64,000 nucleotides of DNA from Kiritimatiellia bacterium (GCA_026417735.1 JAOACR010000004.1:139001-203000), one strand, 5' to 3'; counted from the first letter of the stretch, positions 9,601 through 17,678 are shown. Numbers and translations: made by a program. The notes: generated by a model from the letters alone, not told the origin.

Positions 9601-10164
9601 ATCAGCGCTGCTGCGCACTTCAATGCCCCGCTGGCCAGCCGCGGGCCATCGCACCGCAACGATCGCGACGTCATCGCACACACCCTCGCGCCCTGGCGGC
9701 CTTGGCAGCCGGGTTCGCCGCGGCCCCCCGCCCTCCACCAACACTTCCGACCAAACAAGCCGACGCGTCGAGTCCTCCGGTCGGACGTGCGGCCCTCCGA
9801 GATTCCAACCGCTCATGATGTTCAGGCTCATCTCAAAGCCGTACCGCGAGGCCTCATCCAACGCGAAACGGAAGAGACGAAGCCATTCATCCGAGGCGAA
9901 GCGGGGACCGGCGGGAACCCTGCGGTGACCATCTTGTGCGGAGCCGTCGGCATCAATGATGGCGGCGCCGCCCATGCCGTGTCGCTGCATTTCACGGAGG
10001 TCGCGCGCAATCGCGTCCGCGTCCACATTGCCGTTCAGCCACCACCACCAGCAGCGCGTGCGGGCGGAGGGCGGCGGTTCCCGGAAGGAGGTTTCCAGCT
10101 CGTCCGGCCGCACCGTCCCCACCAACCATGCGGCGGCGATCAACAGACAGCGCGAGCGCTTCAT
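6667..10164 (-). CDS. GH106-like secreted glycoside hydrolase (alpha-L-rhamnosidase family)
   Basis: A large 1165-residue exported enzyme. It starts at an ATG at 10164 preceded by a strong Shine-Dalgarno sequence (AAGAGGAGG), and has a signal peptide (MKRSRCLLIAAAWLVG). The N-terminal pattern of PSARTRCWWWWLNGNV followed by a REMQRHGMGGAAIID block is typical of GH106 and relatives. Family-like segments follow in the catalytic part: TDSWELGPINWT, RRGYDLEPWLPALAG and LQAETGGPH. Galactose-binding-like beta domains appear within and after it (about residues 190-330 and the C-terminal 150). It probably removes rhamnose or a similar sugar from plant or algal polysaccharide. It converges with the FHA gene; no transporter or regulator is adjacent. 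Confidence 0.75.
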   Translation of the reverse strand: MKRSRCLLIAAAWLVGTVRPDELETSFREPPPSARTRCWWWWLNGNVDADAIARDLREMQRHGMGGAAIIDADGSAQDGHRRVPAGPRFASDEWLRLFRFALDEASRYGFEMSLNIMSGWNLGGPHVRPEDSTRRLVWSEVLVEGGGPRRTRLPRPPGREGVCDDVAIVAVRWPAAGQRGIEVRSSADSPEFPVGRVVDGDPKTFWVAAAKPGAGPAPTAPVWLEVRLPSPVRVDQIAVLPRPRYGPRDGRVEVVGPDGGMTTVAVFTNASETDAISLRFPTRDVAAVRLLVTGAWDPRSPQAPRNVQVAEIELFCEGRRLRLPADETPRIRDFEQKAYHRYPGPFNAPPAEHLVRPEPTLPGEAVPLGEVVVLAPRWVEPDVLEWAPPAGRWRLFRFCSTLAGSHVSTCSEGWAGWAVDHLDPAMVDAYWREVVERLLAAGGPHVGRTWAAIQTDSWELGPINWTRAMPREFRQRRGYDLEPWLPALAGVILDSRERSNRFLADFRRTLGDLFAEHVRRLAELARSRGLKLQAETGGPHAAPIDALQTMGICDFPTGEFWIRNDRHRVEENFRFFIKQGASAAHIYGRPRMQAESFTSIGPHWEQAPRDLKHDLDRAFCEGLNHVMLHTLTCSPASAGLPGQEYFAGTHFNPNVTWWPRADGFFAYVHHAQALLQAGRFVADVLHYYGDHVPNFVRLREDNPAGVWPDYDYDVINEEALRTRVSAKDGRIILPDGMSYRLLSLPSAGVMSLEALRVVERLVEAGVPVVGPRPVHRTGLSGGEAADREFAALAERLWGGGRISTNSPRAELARLGIEPDVIVKSLQPNTWLDRIHRRTDTADVYFIVNRWTWRDVLDTKYRRRFDLPDRYEEVECSFRVRGRVPELWDPLTGTIEEVALWREESGRTVVPLRLPPEGSVFVVFRRPSGAVHPVELWREGERIWPSSEREPRSWPVARLSRSDGRLWLDAWVAGRYEVRWSDGRVLPVEVPPLPPPQRVGGEWVVRFLDGRGAPATVKTEQLFDWTTHPDEGVRFYAGRAVYETNVPELPRQDGLHWTLDLGQLHEIGGVWWGERDLGTLWTAPYRTELPDAEGPAAVPVKLRVEVINSWANRLIGDAKRPLNQRVTRTNITKFERVEATLRPSGLLGPVELRPWRRVRVGEPPHS

Positions 10165-10230
10165 GTTTGAGCCTCCTCTTGTAGGTCCGCTGACCTGCCC
10201 GCCATGCCGCTGGCGCGGGCGCACACACGG

Positions 10231-10899
10231 TCACGGAGCTGACCCGCGAGTGATCTGAATCGGGACGGTTGCGCGCTTCAGAAACTCCCGCGAGGAGGCG
10301 GGGTCACCGTCGGTCGGACCCGCTCCAATCCGCACCAGCAGGTTCGCCAGCGCACCCCGACACAGCGGAATGTTCGCCTCCACCACGTTCAGCACTGGCA
10401 CCGCGTCGGGCAGGTTCATCCGCGCACGTACCCGCTCCGCCGGGGACACGATCTGGATCGGCTGATGACACGCCACACAACGTCCCCGGCGGCCGATCTC
10501 CTCCTCCAACACCCACAGTTTCTGCCCGCAATGGTCGCAGGAGATTTTGAACTGCCGCTCGGCCTGGGCACGGTAAATGAACACGCCCGCCGGCACACCG
10601 GCCATCGCCGCCTCCCGGACCAAGGCCGCCGCCGCCTCGAGCAGCCGGTGGTCCAGAAAGTGCACCAGCACCGCGGCCGCGTCCGCCTGGCGCAGCCGCG
10701 CTTTCCAGGCGGTATCCTCCACCGTCACAGCCGACACCGCCTCGAGGAACACATGATGGTTGGCAATGTCGACGACTCCCCCGGACGGCGAATCGGGCAG
10801 CAGCGCCGCGACAAAGCGAGCCGCAATCTCCGGCTCCGCGGCCAGCACCGGCACAAACCGCCGGCGTCGCTCTTCAGCTCTGGGTATCGCCGCCGTCAT
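10231..10899 (-). CDS. Uncharacterised protein with a four-cysteine zinc ribbon
   Basis: I do not recognise this 222-residue protein. It has no signal peptide or membrane segment. Residues 1-115 look like an alpha/beta domain. A compact zinc-ribbon motif follows, with CDHC at 121-124 and CVAC at 141-144 spaced 16 residues apart, and then about 75 residues that include a hydrophobic stretch (NVVEANIPLCRGALANLLV). The ATG at 10899 is preceded by AAGGAG. It is the last gene of the TPR/ExbB/ExbD set, 112 bases after the second exbD, so a role with that machinery is inferred from position only. The motif could bind zinc or act in protein contact. Confidence 0.6.
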   Translation of the reverse strand: MTAAIPRAEERRRRFVPVLAAEPEIAARFVAALLPDSPSGGVVDIANHHVFLEAVSAVTVEDTAWKARLRQADAAAVLVHFLDHRLLEAAAALVREAAMAGVPAGVFIYRAQAERQFKISCDHCGQKLWVLEEEIGRRGRCVACHQPIQIVSPAERVRARMNLPDAVPVLNVVEANIPLCRGALANLLVRIGAGPTDGDPASSREFLKRATVPIQITRGSAP

Positions 10900-11011
10900 C
10901 CGCTCCTTGCCTACACACTTTCCCGCCACGAGGCAAGCCCGCTGCCGTTGCACGACCAACGTGAACCCCGCCCCGCCGGTGGCGTGCCCTCCCGACGCAA
11001 CGCCCGAGAGG

Positions 11012-11422
11012 TCAGTTCACACTGATGACAGAAAGGTTCGACAGCTGGTGCCGGGCGCAGAGGTTGAGCACCTTCACCAGCAGTTCGTGAGGCGCCGCGC
11101 CGGAACACAAAATCAGAATCGTCTGTTTGCGGTCCAGCTCCGCGAGCCGTTGAATCAGCCCGTCCAGGTCCGCCTCGCGGACCGGCTTATCGTTGATGGT
11201 GTACCCATCGTAGAAAACGCCGATCCGGATCAGGTTTTTGGGCACCTCCAGCCGGTCGGAGCGCTGCTCGGGGCCGGGACGCGACACGTCCAGGTGCGCG
11301 AGGACGTCAATCGGTTTGATCGTGACCAGAAAGTAGACCAGAAGCTGGAACACGACGTCGATCATCGGCGTCATCGGCAGTTCCGGCTCTGGTGCCTCTT
11401 TGGGTTTGCGCTTTCGGGCCAT
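11012..11422 (-). CDS. exbD: ExbD/TolR-family protein (second copy)
   Basis: This 136-residue inner-membrane protein is the smaller component of an ExbB-ExbD type proton channel, which turns proton motive force into work on envelope proteins. A basic cytoplasmic N-terminus (MARKRKPKEAPEPELP) leads into one membrane helix with the conserved MTPMIDVVFQLLVYFLV signature; its aspartate is the proton-carrying residue of the family. The remaining 100 residues form the periplasmic domain. It lies 21 bases downstream of the other exbD. Two different ExbD subunits next to one ExbB is a common arrangement in PVC-type genomes, but the partner that uses the energy is unknown. Confidence 0.85.
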   Translation of the reverse strand: MARKRKPKEAPEPELPMTPMIDVVFQLLVYFLVTIKPIDVLAHLDVSRPGPEQRSDRLEVPKNLIRIGVFYDGYTINDKPVREADLDGLIQRLAELDRKQTILILCSGAAPHELLVKVLNLCARHQLSNLSVISVN

Positions 11423-11443
11423 CGCGCCGCCAGCTCCCTTGGG

Positions 11444-11854
11444 TTAGGCCTTTTCCTTGATCGCCGCGAACTTGATCCGCCAAAGACCGGCTTCACTGCA
11501 GATGTCCATCACGCGCCGGATGTACTCGTGGCGAGCCTTCATGTCGCCGCGGATCACTACCGGCAGCGTCTGACCGTGCCGTGCGACCGCGCCGCGGAGG
11601 ATCGAACGCAGCGCTGGCAGCGAGAGACGCTGCCGCGCGATGAAGATGCGCCCTTCGCTGTCCACGTCAATGTTGATCGTGCGAGGGTCCTTTCGCTCGA
11701 CCGCCTTACCGTCCGGCGCCATCGCCAGCCGGAGGTCCATCTCGATTTCTTTTTGCTGTTGCGCGATCGTGACGATGAAGAAGATGATGAGCTGGAACAC
11801 GACGTCGATCATCGGCGTCATGTTCAGGCCCATCTCTTCCCGGCGTTTGCGCAT
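11444..11854 (-). CDS. exbD: ExbD/TolR-family protein (first copy)
   Basis: A 136-residue ExbD/TolR protein with a short basic N-terminus, the family signature NMTPMIDVVFQLIIFF (conserved aspartate in the single membrane helix) and a periplasmic domain of about 100 residues. It lies 34 bases after the ExbB-like gene and just before a second, diverged exbD. The copies agree mainly in the membrane helix and differ in the periplasmic domain, so they probably form a mixed pair rather than being redundant. With ExbB it should make a proton-driven stator complex. No TonB or TonB-dependent receptor gene is near, so the complex may serve the adjacent TPR proteins instead. Confidence 0.85.
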   Translation of the reverse strand: MRKRREEMGLNMTPMIDVVFQLIIFFIVTIAQQQKEIEMDLRLAMAPDGKAVERKDPRTINIDVDSEGRIFIARQRLSLPALRSILRGAVARHGQTLPVVIRGDMKARHEYIRRVMDICSEAGLWRIKFAAIKEKA

Positions 11855-11888
11855 GACCGTAGTTCCCCGGCGACCGCCCGGGCGGCGG

Positions 11889-12728
11889 TTATTCCTCCTC
11901 CGCGACCACCTCGACGTTGCGCAGCGTCTTGATCAGATCGAGCGTCAGGCCCTCCATACCGAGAATGATCTTCGTCGCGGTGTTGCGGAAGAAGGTGTAG
12001 AAGCCGACGGAGGGGATCGCGATCATCAGCCCCGCCGCGGTGGTCCAGAGCGCCTGGCCGATGTTTTTCGCCAGCAGCGCGGTCTGCGCGGCACCGGCCT
12101 CCTGCATCGCCAGCGTCATGAACGCGTAGATCATGCCCTGCACCGTGCCGAGCAGCCCGAGCATCGGCGCGAGGTTTGCGCAGACGTTCAGGTAGGCGAC
12201 GCGCTGCAGCAGCTTCTCGCTCTCGAGGTCCGCCGCCACGCCGACGATGTCCTGAATCACGTCAAAGCCTTCCTGCACGTTCTGGAAACCGGCGGTGAGA
12301 ATGCTCGCCAGCGGCGTCGGGCGGCTCTCGCAGTGTTTGATTGCCTTCATCACGTCCCCTTGCGACATCGCCTCCCGCACGTCGTTCACAAGATCGGCGG
12401 GCGCGATTTTCTTCTCCTTGATCGTGATGAAAGAGTCGATGATCAGCGCCGCCGCCGCCACCGAACACAGCCCGAGCGCCAGCCACAGCACTGCGCCGAG
12501 CCAGCCGCTGCCCGTGACGACGGACCAGAACCCCATCCCTTCGCCGCCCTTCGCCTTCGCCTCGGCGGCCTGCGCCTCCGGCGTCAGCGTGGTCGTCCCC
12601 GGCGCAGGCTGCGCAGCGGCCGGCTGCGCCGCCGGCTGTCCCGCGGCCGGCTGTTGCGCGCGCGCCACCCACGTCATCGCGATCACTGCCAGTGTCGCCA
12701 CCGAGACCCATCGGATCCACGTCTTCAT
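11889..12728 (-). CDS. exbB: MotA/TolQ/ExbB proton channel protein with N-terminal signal sequence
   Basis: A 279-residue ExbB-like channel subunit. The chosen ATG at 12728 follows GAAGGGACGAG and gives a clear signal peptide (MKTWIRWVSVATLAVIAMTWVARA). A low-complexity linker rich in Gln, Pro and Ala (about residues 25-60) follows, then a first membrane helix (GWLGAVLWLALGLCSVAAAALI). The canonical MotA/TolQ/ExbB core comes after that, with LNVCANLAPMLGLLGTVQGM and the helix near AAGLMIAIPSVGFYTFF. A signal peptide plus extra periplasmic segment is absent from E. coli ExbB but seen in longer homologues. It sits between the small TPR protein and the two ExbD genes and should assemble with them in the inner membrane. 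Confidence 0.88.
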   Translation of the reverse strand: MKTWIRWVSVATLAVIAMTWVARAQQPAAGQPAAQPAAAQPAPGTTTLTPEAQAAEAKAKGGEGMGFWSVVTGSGWLGAVLWLALGLCSVAAAALIIDSFITIKEKKIAPADLVNDVREAMSQGDVMKAIKHCESRPTPLASILTAGFQNVQEGFDVIQDIVGVAADLESEKLLQRVAYLNVCANLAPMLGLLGTVQGMIYAFMTLAMQEAGAAQTALLAKNIGQALWTTAAGLMIAIPSVGFYTFFRNTATKIILGMEGLTLDLIKTLRNVEVVAEEE

Positions 12729-12812
12729 GCTCGTCCCTTCTTTGTCAGTTCGCCGGTTGCACTCCGCGGCCCGCAGTCTAGCGGGGCGAGCGGGCCGCCG
12801 CAACGTCATCGG

Positions 12813-13598
12813 CTAGGCTTTCCCTTTGGCGGCCGCCGCCTCCGGCGACTCCGGATACTCCTGCAGGAGTCGGCGGTAAAATTCTTTCGCGCGACCGTCG
12901 CGGTTTTTCTCCAGCGCCTGCGCCGTGCGCAGCAGCGCCGCCGGCATCAACGCGGTCTCGCGTTCGAAGAACAGCACGACCCGCAGATAGTCGCGAATCG
13001 CGAGCTCGATGTTGCCCTGCGCCTGCCGGATGTCGCCTCGCATCAGCAGGGCGCGACCGGCGTCGAGGCGGTTCTCGGACTTGATCAACGCCGGCAGCTG
13101 CTTTTCCACTTCCGCGAACTGGCGCGCAGCGATCAGCGCTTCGCGATACGCCCAGCCGACCTCGGGGTCGTTCGCGAGCGCTGGGTAATCTTTGATCAGC
13201 GTGTCATAGACCTTCAGCATTGCCGCGCCGTCGTTTTTCGCGCGGTACGCGCGCACCAGGAGCAACCCCGCCTCGCGGTCCCAGCGCAGAAACCGCAGGT
13301 CCGTCATGATCTTCTGCAGGATGGGGATCGCCTCGTCGTAGCGGCCCGCCTGCACCGCCGCCGCGGCGCGATCGAACTCCGCCGGCTTGTCGGTGCCGGC
13401 TTCCGTGTATTGATCGCGTGTGAGCGTGAGCTGCTGCCCATCCGGTCGAATCAGCACCACCGTTCCGTCCGAGCGTGCGCGGATGGTGGCGCCCTCAAGC
13501 CGTTGACCGGTCCTCAACACCACGTACGGCGCACCGGGCGCGCCGCCCGCCAGAACCGCCGCCACCGCGGCGGCCCACCACCATCGTCTCGTCGTCAT
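12813..13598 (-). CDS. Exported TPR-repeat protein (small)
   Basis: A 261-residue protein with a signal peptide (MTTRRWWWAAAVAAVLAGGAPGA). A short beta-rich segment follows (about residues 25-60, VLRTGQRLEGATIRARSDG, reminiscent of small SH3-like domains), then TPR-like helical repeats from residue 75 to the end. Typical repeat phrases are AGRYDEAIPILQKI and KEFYRRLLQEYPES. Its start codon overlaps the stop of the large TPR gene in an ATGA, so the two are probably translationally coupled. It is likely a periplasmic scaffold that links the large TPR protein to the ExbB/ExbD complex; that link is inferred from operon structure. Confidence 0.75.
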   Translation of the reverse strand: MTTRRWWWAAAVAAVLAGGAPGAPYVVLRTGQRLEGATIRARSDGTVVLIRPDGQQLTLTRDQYTEAGTDKPAEFDRAAAAVQAGRYDEAIPILQKIMTDLRFLRWDREAGLLLVRAYRAKNDGAAMLKVYDTLIKDYPALANDPEVGWAYREALIAARQFAEVEKQLPALIKSENRLDAGRALLMRGDIRQAQGNIELAIRDYLRVVLFFERETALMPAALLRTAQALEKNRDGRAKEFYRRLLQEYPESPEAAAAKGKA

Positions 13599-16483
13599 CG
13601 CTGGGTGCCTCCTGGGGCCGCGGCCGGCGCGCCCGCCGGCGCCGGCGTCGGCTCCACGGTTGCGGCCTTCAACCGCAGCGCCTGCTGCCGCCGCCGGACC
13701 TCCGCGGCCGCGGGCAGGTCGCCGAACTTCGCCAGATATCGGTCACAGGCGCTGATCGCGTCGTTGAACCGGCCGAGCTCCTCGTGCACATCCATCACGT
13801 GCCGCAGTGCCTCCTCGATCATCGGCCGAATCCGCTCGTTGGTCTCATCCGCCAGCAGAATGATCCGCTCATACGATGCCGCCGCTTGCCGCAGCGGTTC
13901 CTCCGCCGCCGCGGCCTTGTTCTCCGCCTTCAATTTCGCGGCGAACTCTCGGTAGACCTTCGCCAGCTCCATGTTCGCCTGGTTCACCACAACCGGGTCG
14001 GTCGCCACCTTGAAGATCTCGTTCAGCGTCGCGATCGCCTCCGGATATTTTCCGGTTTCCCGGTAGGCCTTCGACAGCAGCGTCCGTGCCTCATAGAAGA
14101 GCCCCGTGCGGGGATAGCGCGTCATCAAGTCTTCCAGCTTCTCGATGGCTTTCTCCTTCTGCCCCGCCTCGTACGCCGCGACGCCCAGCCCGAACAGACT
14201 GCGTTCGAGCAGCGCGCGGTCGGTGGCGCCCCCCGCCAGCACCTTTTCGAAGGCCTGAACCGCGGCGGGATACTTCTTGCCGTCGAGGAACCACTGGCCA
14301 ATGCGCACAAACTGCTCGGGCGTGTACAGCTTCGAGGGCTCGCCGGGTTTCTCGCCGGCCATCATCTTGCCGAACGCGTCCTCCGCGATGTCGTAGCGCT
14401 GGATCTCCACCGCAGCGCGAATCAGTGAAAACAGCGCGCTCTTGCCGTCTTCCGAGTTCGGATACTCGCGCCCGAGCCGTTCGAACGTCTTTGCCGCATC
14501 GTCCGAGCGGCCCAGCTCCAGTTGAATCGCCCCCACGAGGTTGATCGCTTTCGGCGCCAGCTCCGAGTTCCGATAGTCCTTCACAAACGACTCGAGCGCG
14601 GCGACCGCCTCCGCGCGGATCTTCGCCTTCGCTTCCCCTTCCGCGGGCTGCTTGAACCGACAGTACCCGATGTAGAAGCGGGCCTTCTCCACCAGTTCCG
14701 CCGCTTTCTTCACCTCTTCGGCGGTCTTGGCGTACGGATTGTTGTCCCGCGCCGAGAGCCACTCGACCACGCGCTGGTAGGACTCCGCCGCCTCCACAAA
14801 GCGGTTCAGTCGCATCTGGCAGTCCGCGAGGCTGAAGAGCGCCAGCGCCCGGTTGTGGGAAGGGGGACTCTCCTTCACAAATCGCGTGAACGCCTCGAGC
14901 GCCCCCTCGTAGTCCTGCATCTCGTAGCGGTCCCAGCCCAGCGTGCTCAGCGCGCGAAGGAAGAACTGGTCCTGCGGGTAGTTGTCAATGATCTGTTTCA
15001 AGAGATCCCGCGAGCCGGCCGTGTCCCCCTTCTTCTTCAGCATGGTCGCGGCCAGGAACAGCACCTGCGGCGCACGCTCGTGCTTCGGATAGGCGCTCGC
15101 AAAGGCCTTGTAGACCTCGATGCAGGAGTTCGTGTCGCCCTTGTCGAAATAGTGCTTGCCCAGCGCCAGCAGTGCCAACCCACTGCTCGCGTCCGCCTCG
15201 CGGGTTTCGCGGATGTGCGCCAGTGCCGCTTCCAGCTCGAGCCGCCGGCCGGTTTCCGCCCAGGAGATCAGCAGCGGGGTGAACAGGGAGCCCATTTCCG
15301 AGGCCTTTGGAAACGCGTTGATCACCTTCAGCGCGACGCCGGCGGCCTCCGCGTACTTCTTCTGCAGAAAATAGTCATCCACGAGCCTCTGCTGCGCGGC
15401 GACCGCCTTCTGCATGTGCGCTCCCCAGTCAATCCGGATCTCGCGGTTGAACTTCTGGCGCACCATCGCAACCAGCTTTTCCGTTCGCGCTCCGGCCTCT
15501 GGCGCCCACTCGCTGTCGGGGTACTTCGCGAACACGTTCGCGTACTCGCTCACCGCGGCCGCGTACGCGCGCAGCTGTTCATCACCCGACTTCTTCTCTG
15601 CCTCCTTTTCGTACAGTTCCCCCAGCAGGAAACGGGCGTACGCCATCGGGCTCTCGCCCAGCGGCAATTTCTCCTGCCGCAGAATCTCGTCCACCCCCTT
15701 CATCAGATCCATGTTGTTCCGCAGCAGCTTGATCGCCGCCTCGGGGCGCCCGCGCACAATCTCGATGTTCGCCATCGCCGCGATGGACTGGCAGAATGCG
15801 ACATCGATCCCCTCCTTGCCCCACTGGATCTCTTCGCAAAGCTTCCAAGCGCGATCCAACAGCTTCTTTTGCTCGTCGCCCTGCTTGGTACGGCCGACCT
15901 CGATCAGCAGCTGGCACAGGTCCACCTGAATCCTCCGCGCGATACCCGGTTCAGGTTTCGCCTTCAGGATGTTCTCGAACGCCGCAATCGCGCCTTCTCG
16001 GTCGCCCGCGCGCATCAGCATCTGCCCAAACCGATAGGCGGCGTCCATGTAGAAGCGCCGCAGGTCCGGATCGGTCGGCACCGTCTTGTACTGCGCGAAA
16101 AATTCCTGGTAGAGCTTGCGCGCGCGGTCGATCTCACGGTGGCGGTACATGTGGTTGGCCAGCGCCAGCCGGGCCGCCTGGGTTTTCGGATTCTCCGGCG
16201 GCATCTCGCGCAATAGCTTCTCGGCCTCATCGAACTTTCGGCGGGAACCGAGAATCTCCACCTGCACGACCCGCGCACGCTCCTTCAGCGCGGGATTCTC
16301 CAGCACCATCTGGTCGATCATCCGCTCCGCGTAGTCCGCGAAGCCGATCTCCACAAGCTTCGACGCGAAGACGAACTCCTGGTCGACGTCGTCCTGCGCC
16401 CGCGCGGCACCCACCACCAGCGCCGCGGCAGCCGCCGCCCGCGCAATCCACGCCCGCCGCAATGTCCAGTCCGACAGCCTCAT
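13595..16483 (-). CDS. Large exported TPR-repeat protein, 962 residues
   Basis: Starts with a signal peptide (MRLSDWTLRRAWIARAAAAAALVVGAARA) and is then almost wholly made of tetratricopeptide-like repeats, about 20 in all. Recurrent phrases include YEGALEAFTRFVKESP, DDAAKTFERLGREYPNSE and YPAAVQAFEKVLAGG. There is no enzymatic motif and no membrane segment after the signal peptide, so it should be a long periplasmic solenoid that binds other proteins. It is the first gene of a six-gene set (TPR, TPR, ExbB, ExbD, ExbD, zinc ribbon) with a promoter-like sequence at 16541-16568. The family resembles TPR proteins found next to exbB/exbD in PVC genomes; the cargo is unknown. Confidence 0.8.
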   Translation of the reverse strand: MRLSDWTLRRAWIARAAAAAALVVGAARAQDDVDQEFVFASKLVEIGFADYAERMIDQMVLENPALKERARVVQVEILGSRRKFDEAEKLLREMPPENPKTQAARLALANHMYRHREIDRARKLYQEFFAQYKTVPTDPDLRRFYMDAAYRFGQMLMRAGDREGAIAAFENILKAKPEPGIARRIQVDLCQLLIEVGRTKQGDEQKKLLDRAWKLCEEIQWGKEGIDVAFCQSIAAMANIEIVRGRPEAAIKLLRNNMDLMKGVDEILRQEKLPLGESPMAYARFLLGELYEKEAEKKSGDEQLRAYAAAVSEYANVFAKYPDSEWAPEAGARTEKLVAMVRQKFNREIRIDWGAHMQKAVAAQQRLVDDYFLQKKYAEAAGVALKVINAFPKASEMGSLFTPLLISWAETGRRLELEAALAHIRETREADASSGLALLALGKHYFDKGDTNSCIEVYKAFASAYPKHERAPQVLFLAATMLKKKGDTAGSRDLLKQIIDNYPQDQFFLRALSTLGWDRYEMQDYEGALEAFTRFVKESPPSHNRALALFSLADCQMRLNRFVEAAESYQRVVEWLSARDNNPYAKTAEEVKKAAELVEKARFYIGYCRFKQPAEGEAKAKIRAEAVAALESFVKDYRNSELAPKAINLVGAIQLELGRSDDAAKTFERLGREYPNSEDGKSALFSLIRAAVEIQRYDIAEDAFGKMMAGEKPGEPSKLYTPEQFVRIGQWFLDGKKYPAAVQAFEKVLAGGATDRALLERSLFGLGVAAYEAGQKEKAIEKLEDLMTRYPRTGLFYEARTLLSKAYRETGKYPEAIATLNEIFKVATDPVVVNQANMELAKVYREFAAKLKAENKAAAAEEPLRQAAASYERIILLADETNERIRPMIEEALRHVMDVHEELGRFNDAISACDRYLAKFGDLPAAAEVRRRQQALRLKAATVEPTPAPAGAPAAAPGGTQR

Positions 16484-16540
16484 GCTCGCATCCTCGGGAG
16501 TGCGCGCTGACGAGCGCGATCCGCCGGTCGTTCCCGCGCC

Positions 16541-16568
16541 ATCCTACCCCACCGGCCCCGCCGGTCAA
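16541..16568 (-). promoter_or_regulatory. Likely sigma70-type promoter of the TPR/ExbB/ExbD operon
   Basis: On the minus strand TTGACC and TAGGAT are separated by 16 bases. The predicted transcript start is near 16534, about 50 bases before the ATG at 16483. It lies in the 229-base gap between this operon and the ferrochelatase gene; I saw nothing else in that gap. Motif match only. Confidence 0.45.
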
Positions 16569-16712
16569 GCTGACACTCGCACGCCGCGCGCATCATCAGC
16601 CAGAGAGGAGAACAATGTCCGCGAACGCGCTCCCCGAGGGCGCAGCCCGCCGCTCTAGCCTGCCGCCAAGCGTCCTCCACCCCCGCCAACGCCGCAGGCG
16701 GCTCTCGCCGAC

Positions 16713-17642
16713 TCACTCGGGCGGCGCCCCCTTCTGTTCCGCCGCTTCCACCACATCGGCGAGCACGCCGATGAACCTCGCAGCGGTGTTCAACGACTCG
16801 ATCCTCCACAGCTCCATGCCCAGTTCGTCAGCGCGGCGCCGCGCCTCGACATCGAGATCGTAGAGCACTTCCATGTGGTCGCAGACAAAACCGATCGGGA
16901 CCACCAGCACGCGGCGCACGCCGGCGGCGGCGAGCCGCGCGAGCTCGTCGTGCAGCGAGGGGCTCAACCAGGGTTCCGGTGTCGCGCCGGCGCTCTGAAA
17001 TGCGAAGCTCCAGCTTCGCAACTGCATGCGCGCGGCGAGCGCGGCGGCGTGCTCGCGCAGATCGGCCTCGTAGGCGTCCGCCGAGCCGCCGGCACGCACC
17101 GGCAGGCTGTGTGCGGTGAATAGCACGTGGACGTCCGCCGCGCTCGCGCCGCGCCGCCGCAGCGCCTCGAGCATCCGCTCCGCGAACGCCTCGTCCAAAC
17201 CCCGCTGGCGCCACCATCGCTCCACCAGCCGAACCTCCGGCGCATCGGGAGTCGCGGCGAGCGCCTCGTTCAGCAGCTGCCGGTACCGTTCGACGCTCAC
17301 TCGCGCACCGTGCGGCGACATCACGATACCCACCGCTCGCCGTACGCCGTCACTCGCCATCCGCGCGACCGCCTCACGGATTCGGGGCTGCCAGTGCCGC
17401 ATGCCGACATAGACTCGGCGCGGCCGGCCGCGCCGGGCCAGCTCCTGCTCGAGCGCGACGGCCTGCTCGAGCGTGATCCGCGTCAGCGGCGAGCCGCCGA
17501 CCTCCGCATAGCGGCGCGTCATCTCCTCAACAAGCTGCGGAGAAGGCACCCGCCCGCCCGCGATGTCCTGGAGGTACTCCCGCATCCGGGAAAGATCGTC
17601 CACCGTTCCGTGCGCGAGCAGCAGCACGCCGCGGTCGTTCAT
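16713..17642 (-). CDS. hemH: Ferrochelatase (HemH)
   Basis: This 309-residue enzyme should insert ferrous iron into protoporphyrin or coproporphyrin at the end of haem synthesis. The conserved histidine is in FTAHSLPVR and the conserved acidic residue in VCDHMEVLYDLDVEA. The N-terminal LLLAHGTVD and the PLTRIT segment are also typical of the family. There is no C-terminal membrane anchor and no obvious [2Fe-2S] cysteine set, so it is the short, soluble bacterial form. No other haem gene is in the window. The dihydroxy-acid dehydratase gene (an iron-sulfur enzyme) lies 36 bases upstream on the same strand and may share its transcript. Confidence 0.88.
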   Translation of the reverse strand: MNDRGVLLLAHGTVDDLSRMREYLQDIAGGRVPSPQLVEEMTRRYAEVGGSPLTRITLEQAVALEQELARRGRPRRVYVGMRHWQPRIREAVARMASDGVRRAVGIVMSPHGARVSVERYRQLLNEALAATPDAPEVRLVERWWRQRGLDEAFAERMLEALRRRGASAADVHVLFTAHSLPVRAGGSADAYEADLREHAAALAARMQLRSWSFAFQSAGATPEPWLSPSLHDELARLAAAGVRRVLVVPIGFVCDHMEVLYDLDVEARRRADELGMELWRIESLNTAARFIGVLADVVEAAEQKGAPPE

Positions 17643-17678
17643 ACACGAGTCTCCGTTCGGGGCGGCCGGACGGGCGGC

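Noticed and set aside
11640-16216. Very long open frames on the plus strand opposite the ExbB and TPR genes
   Set aside because: They mirror the real minus-strand genes in GC-rich DNA, have Arg/His/Gln-rich translations without domains, and no ribosome-binding sites.
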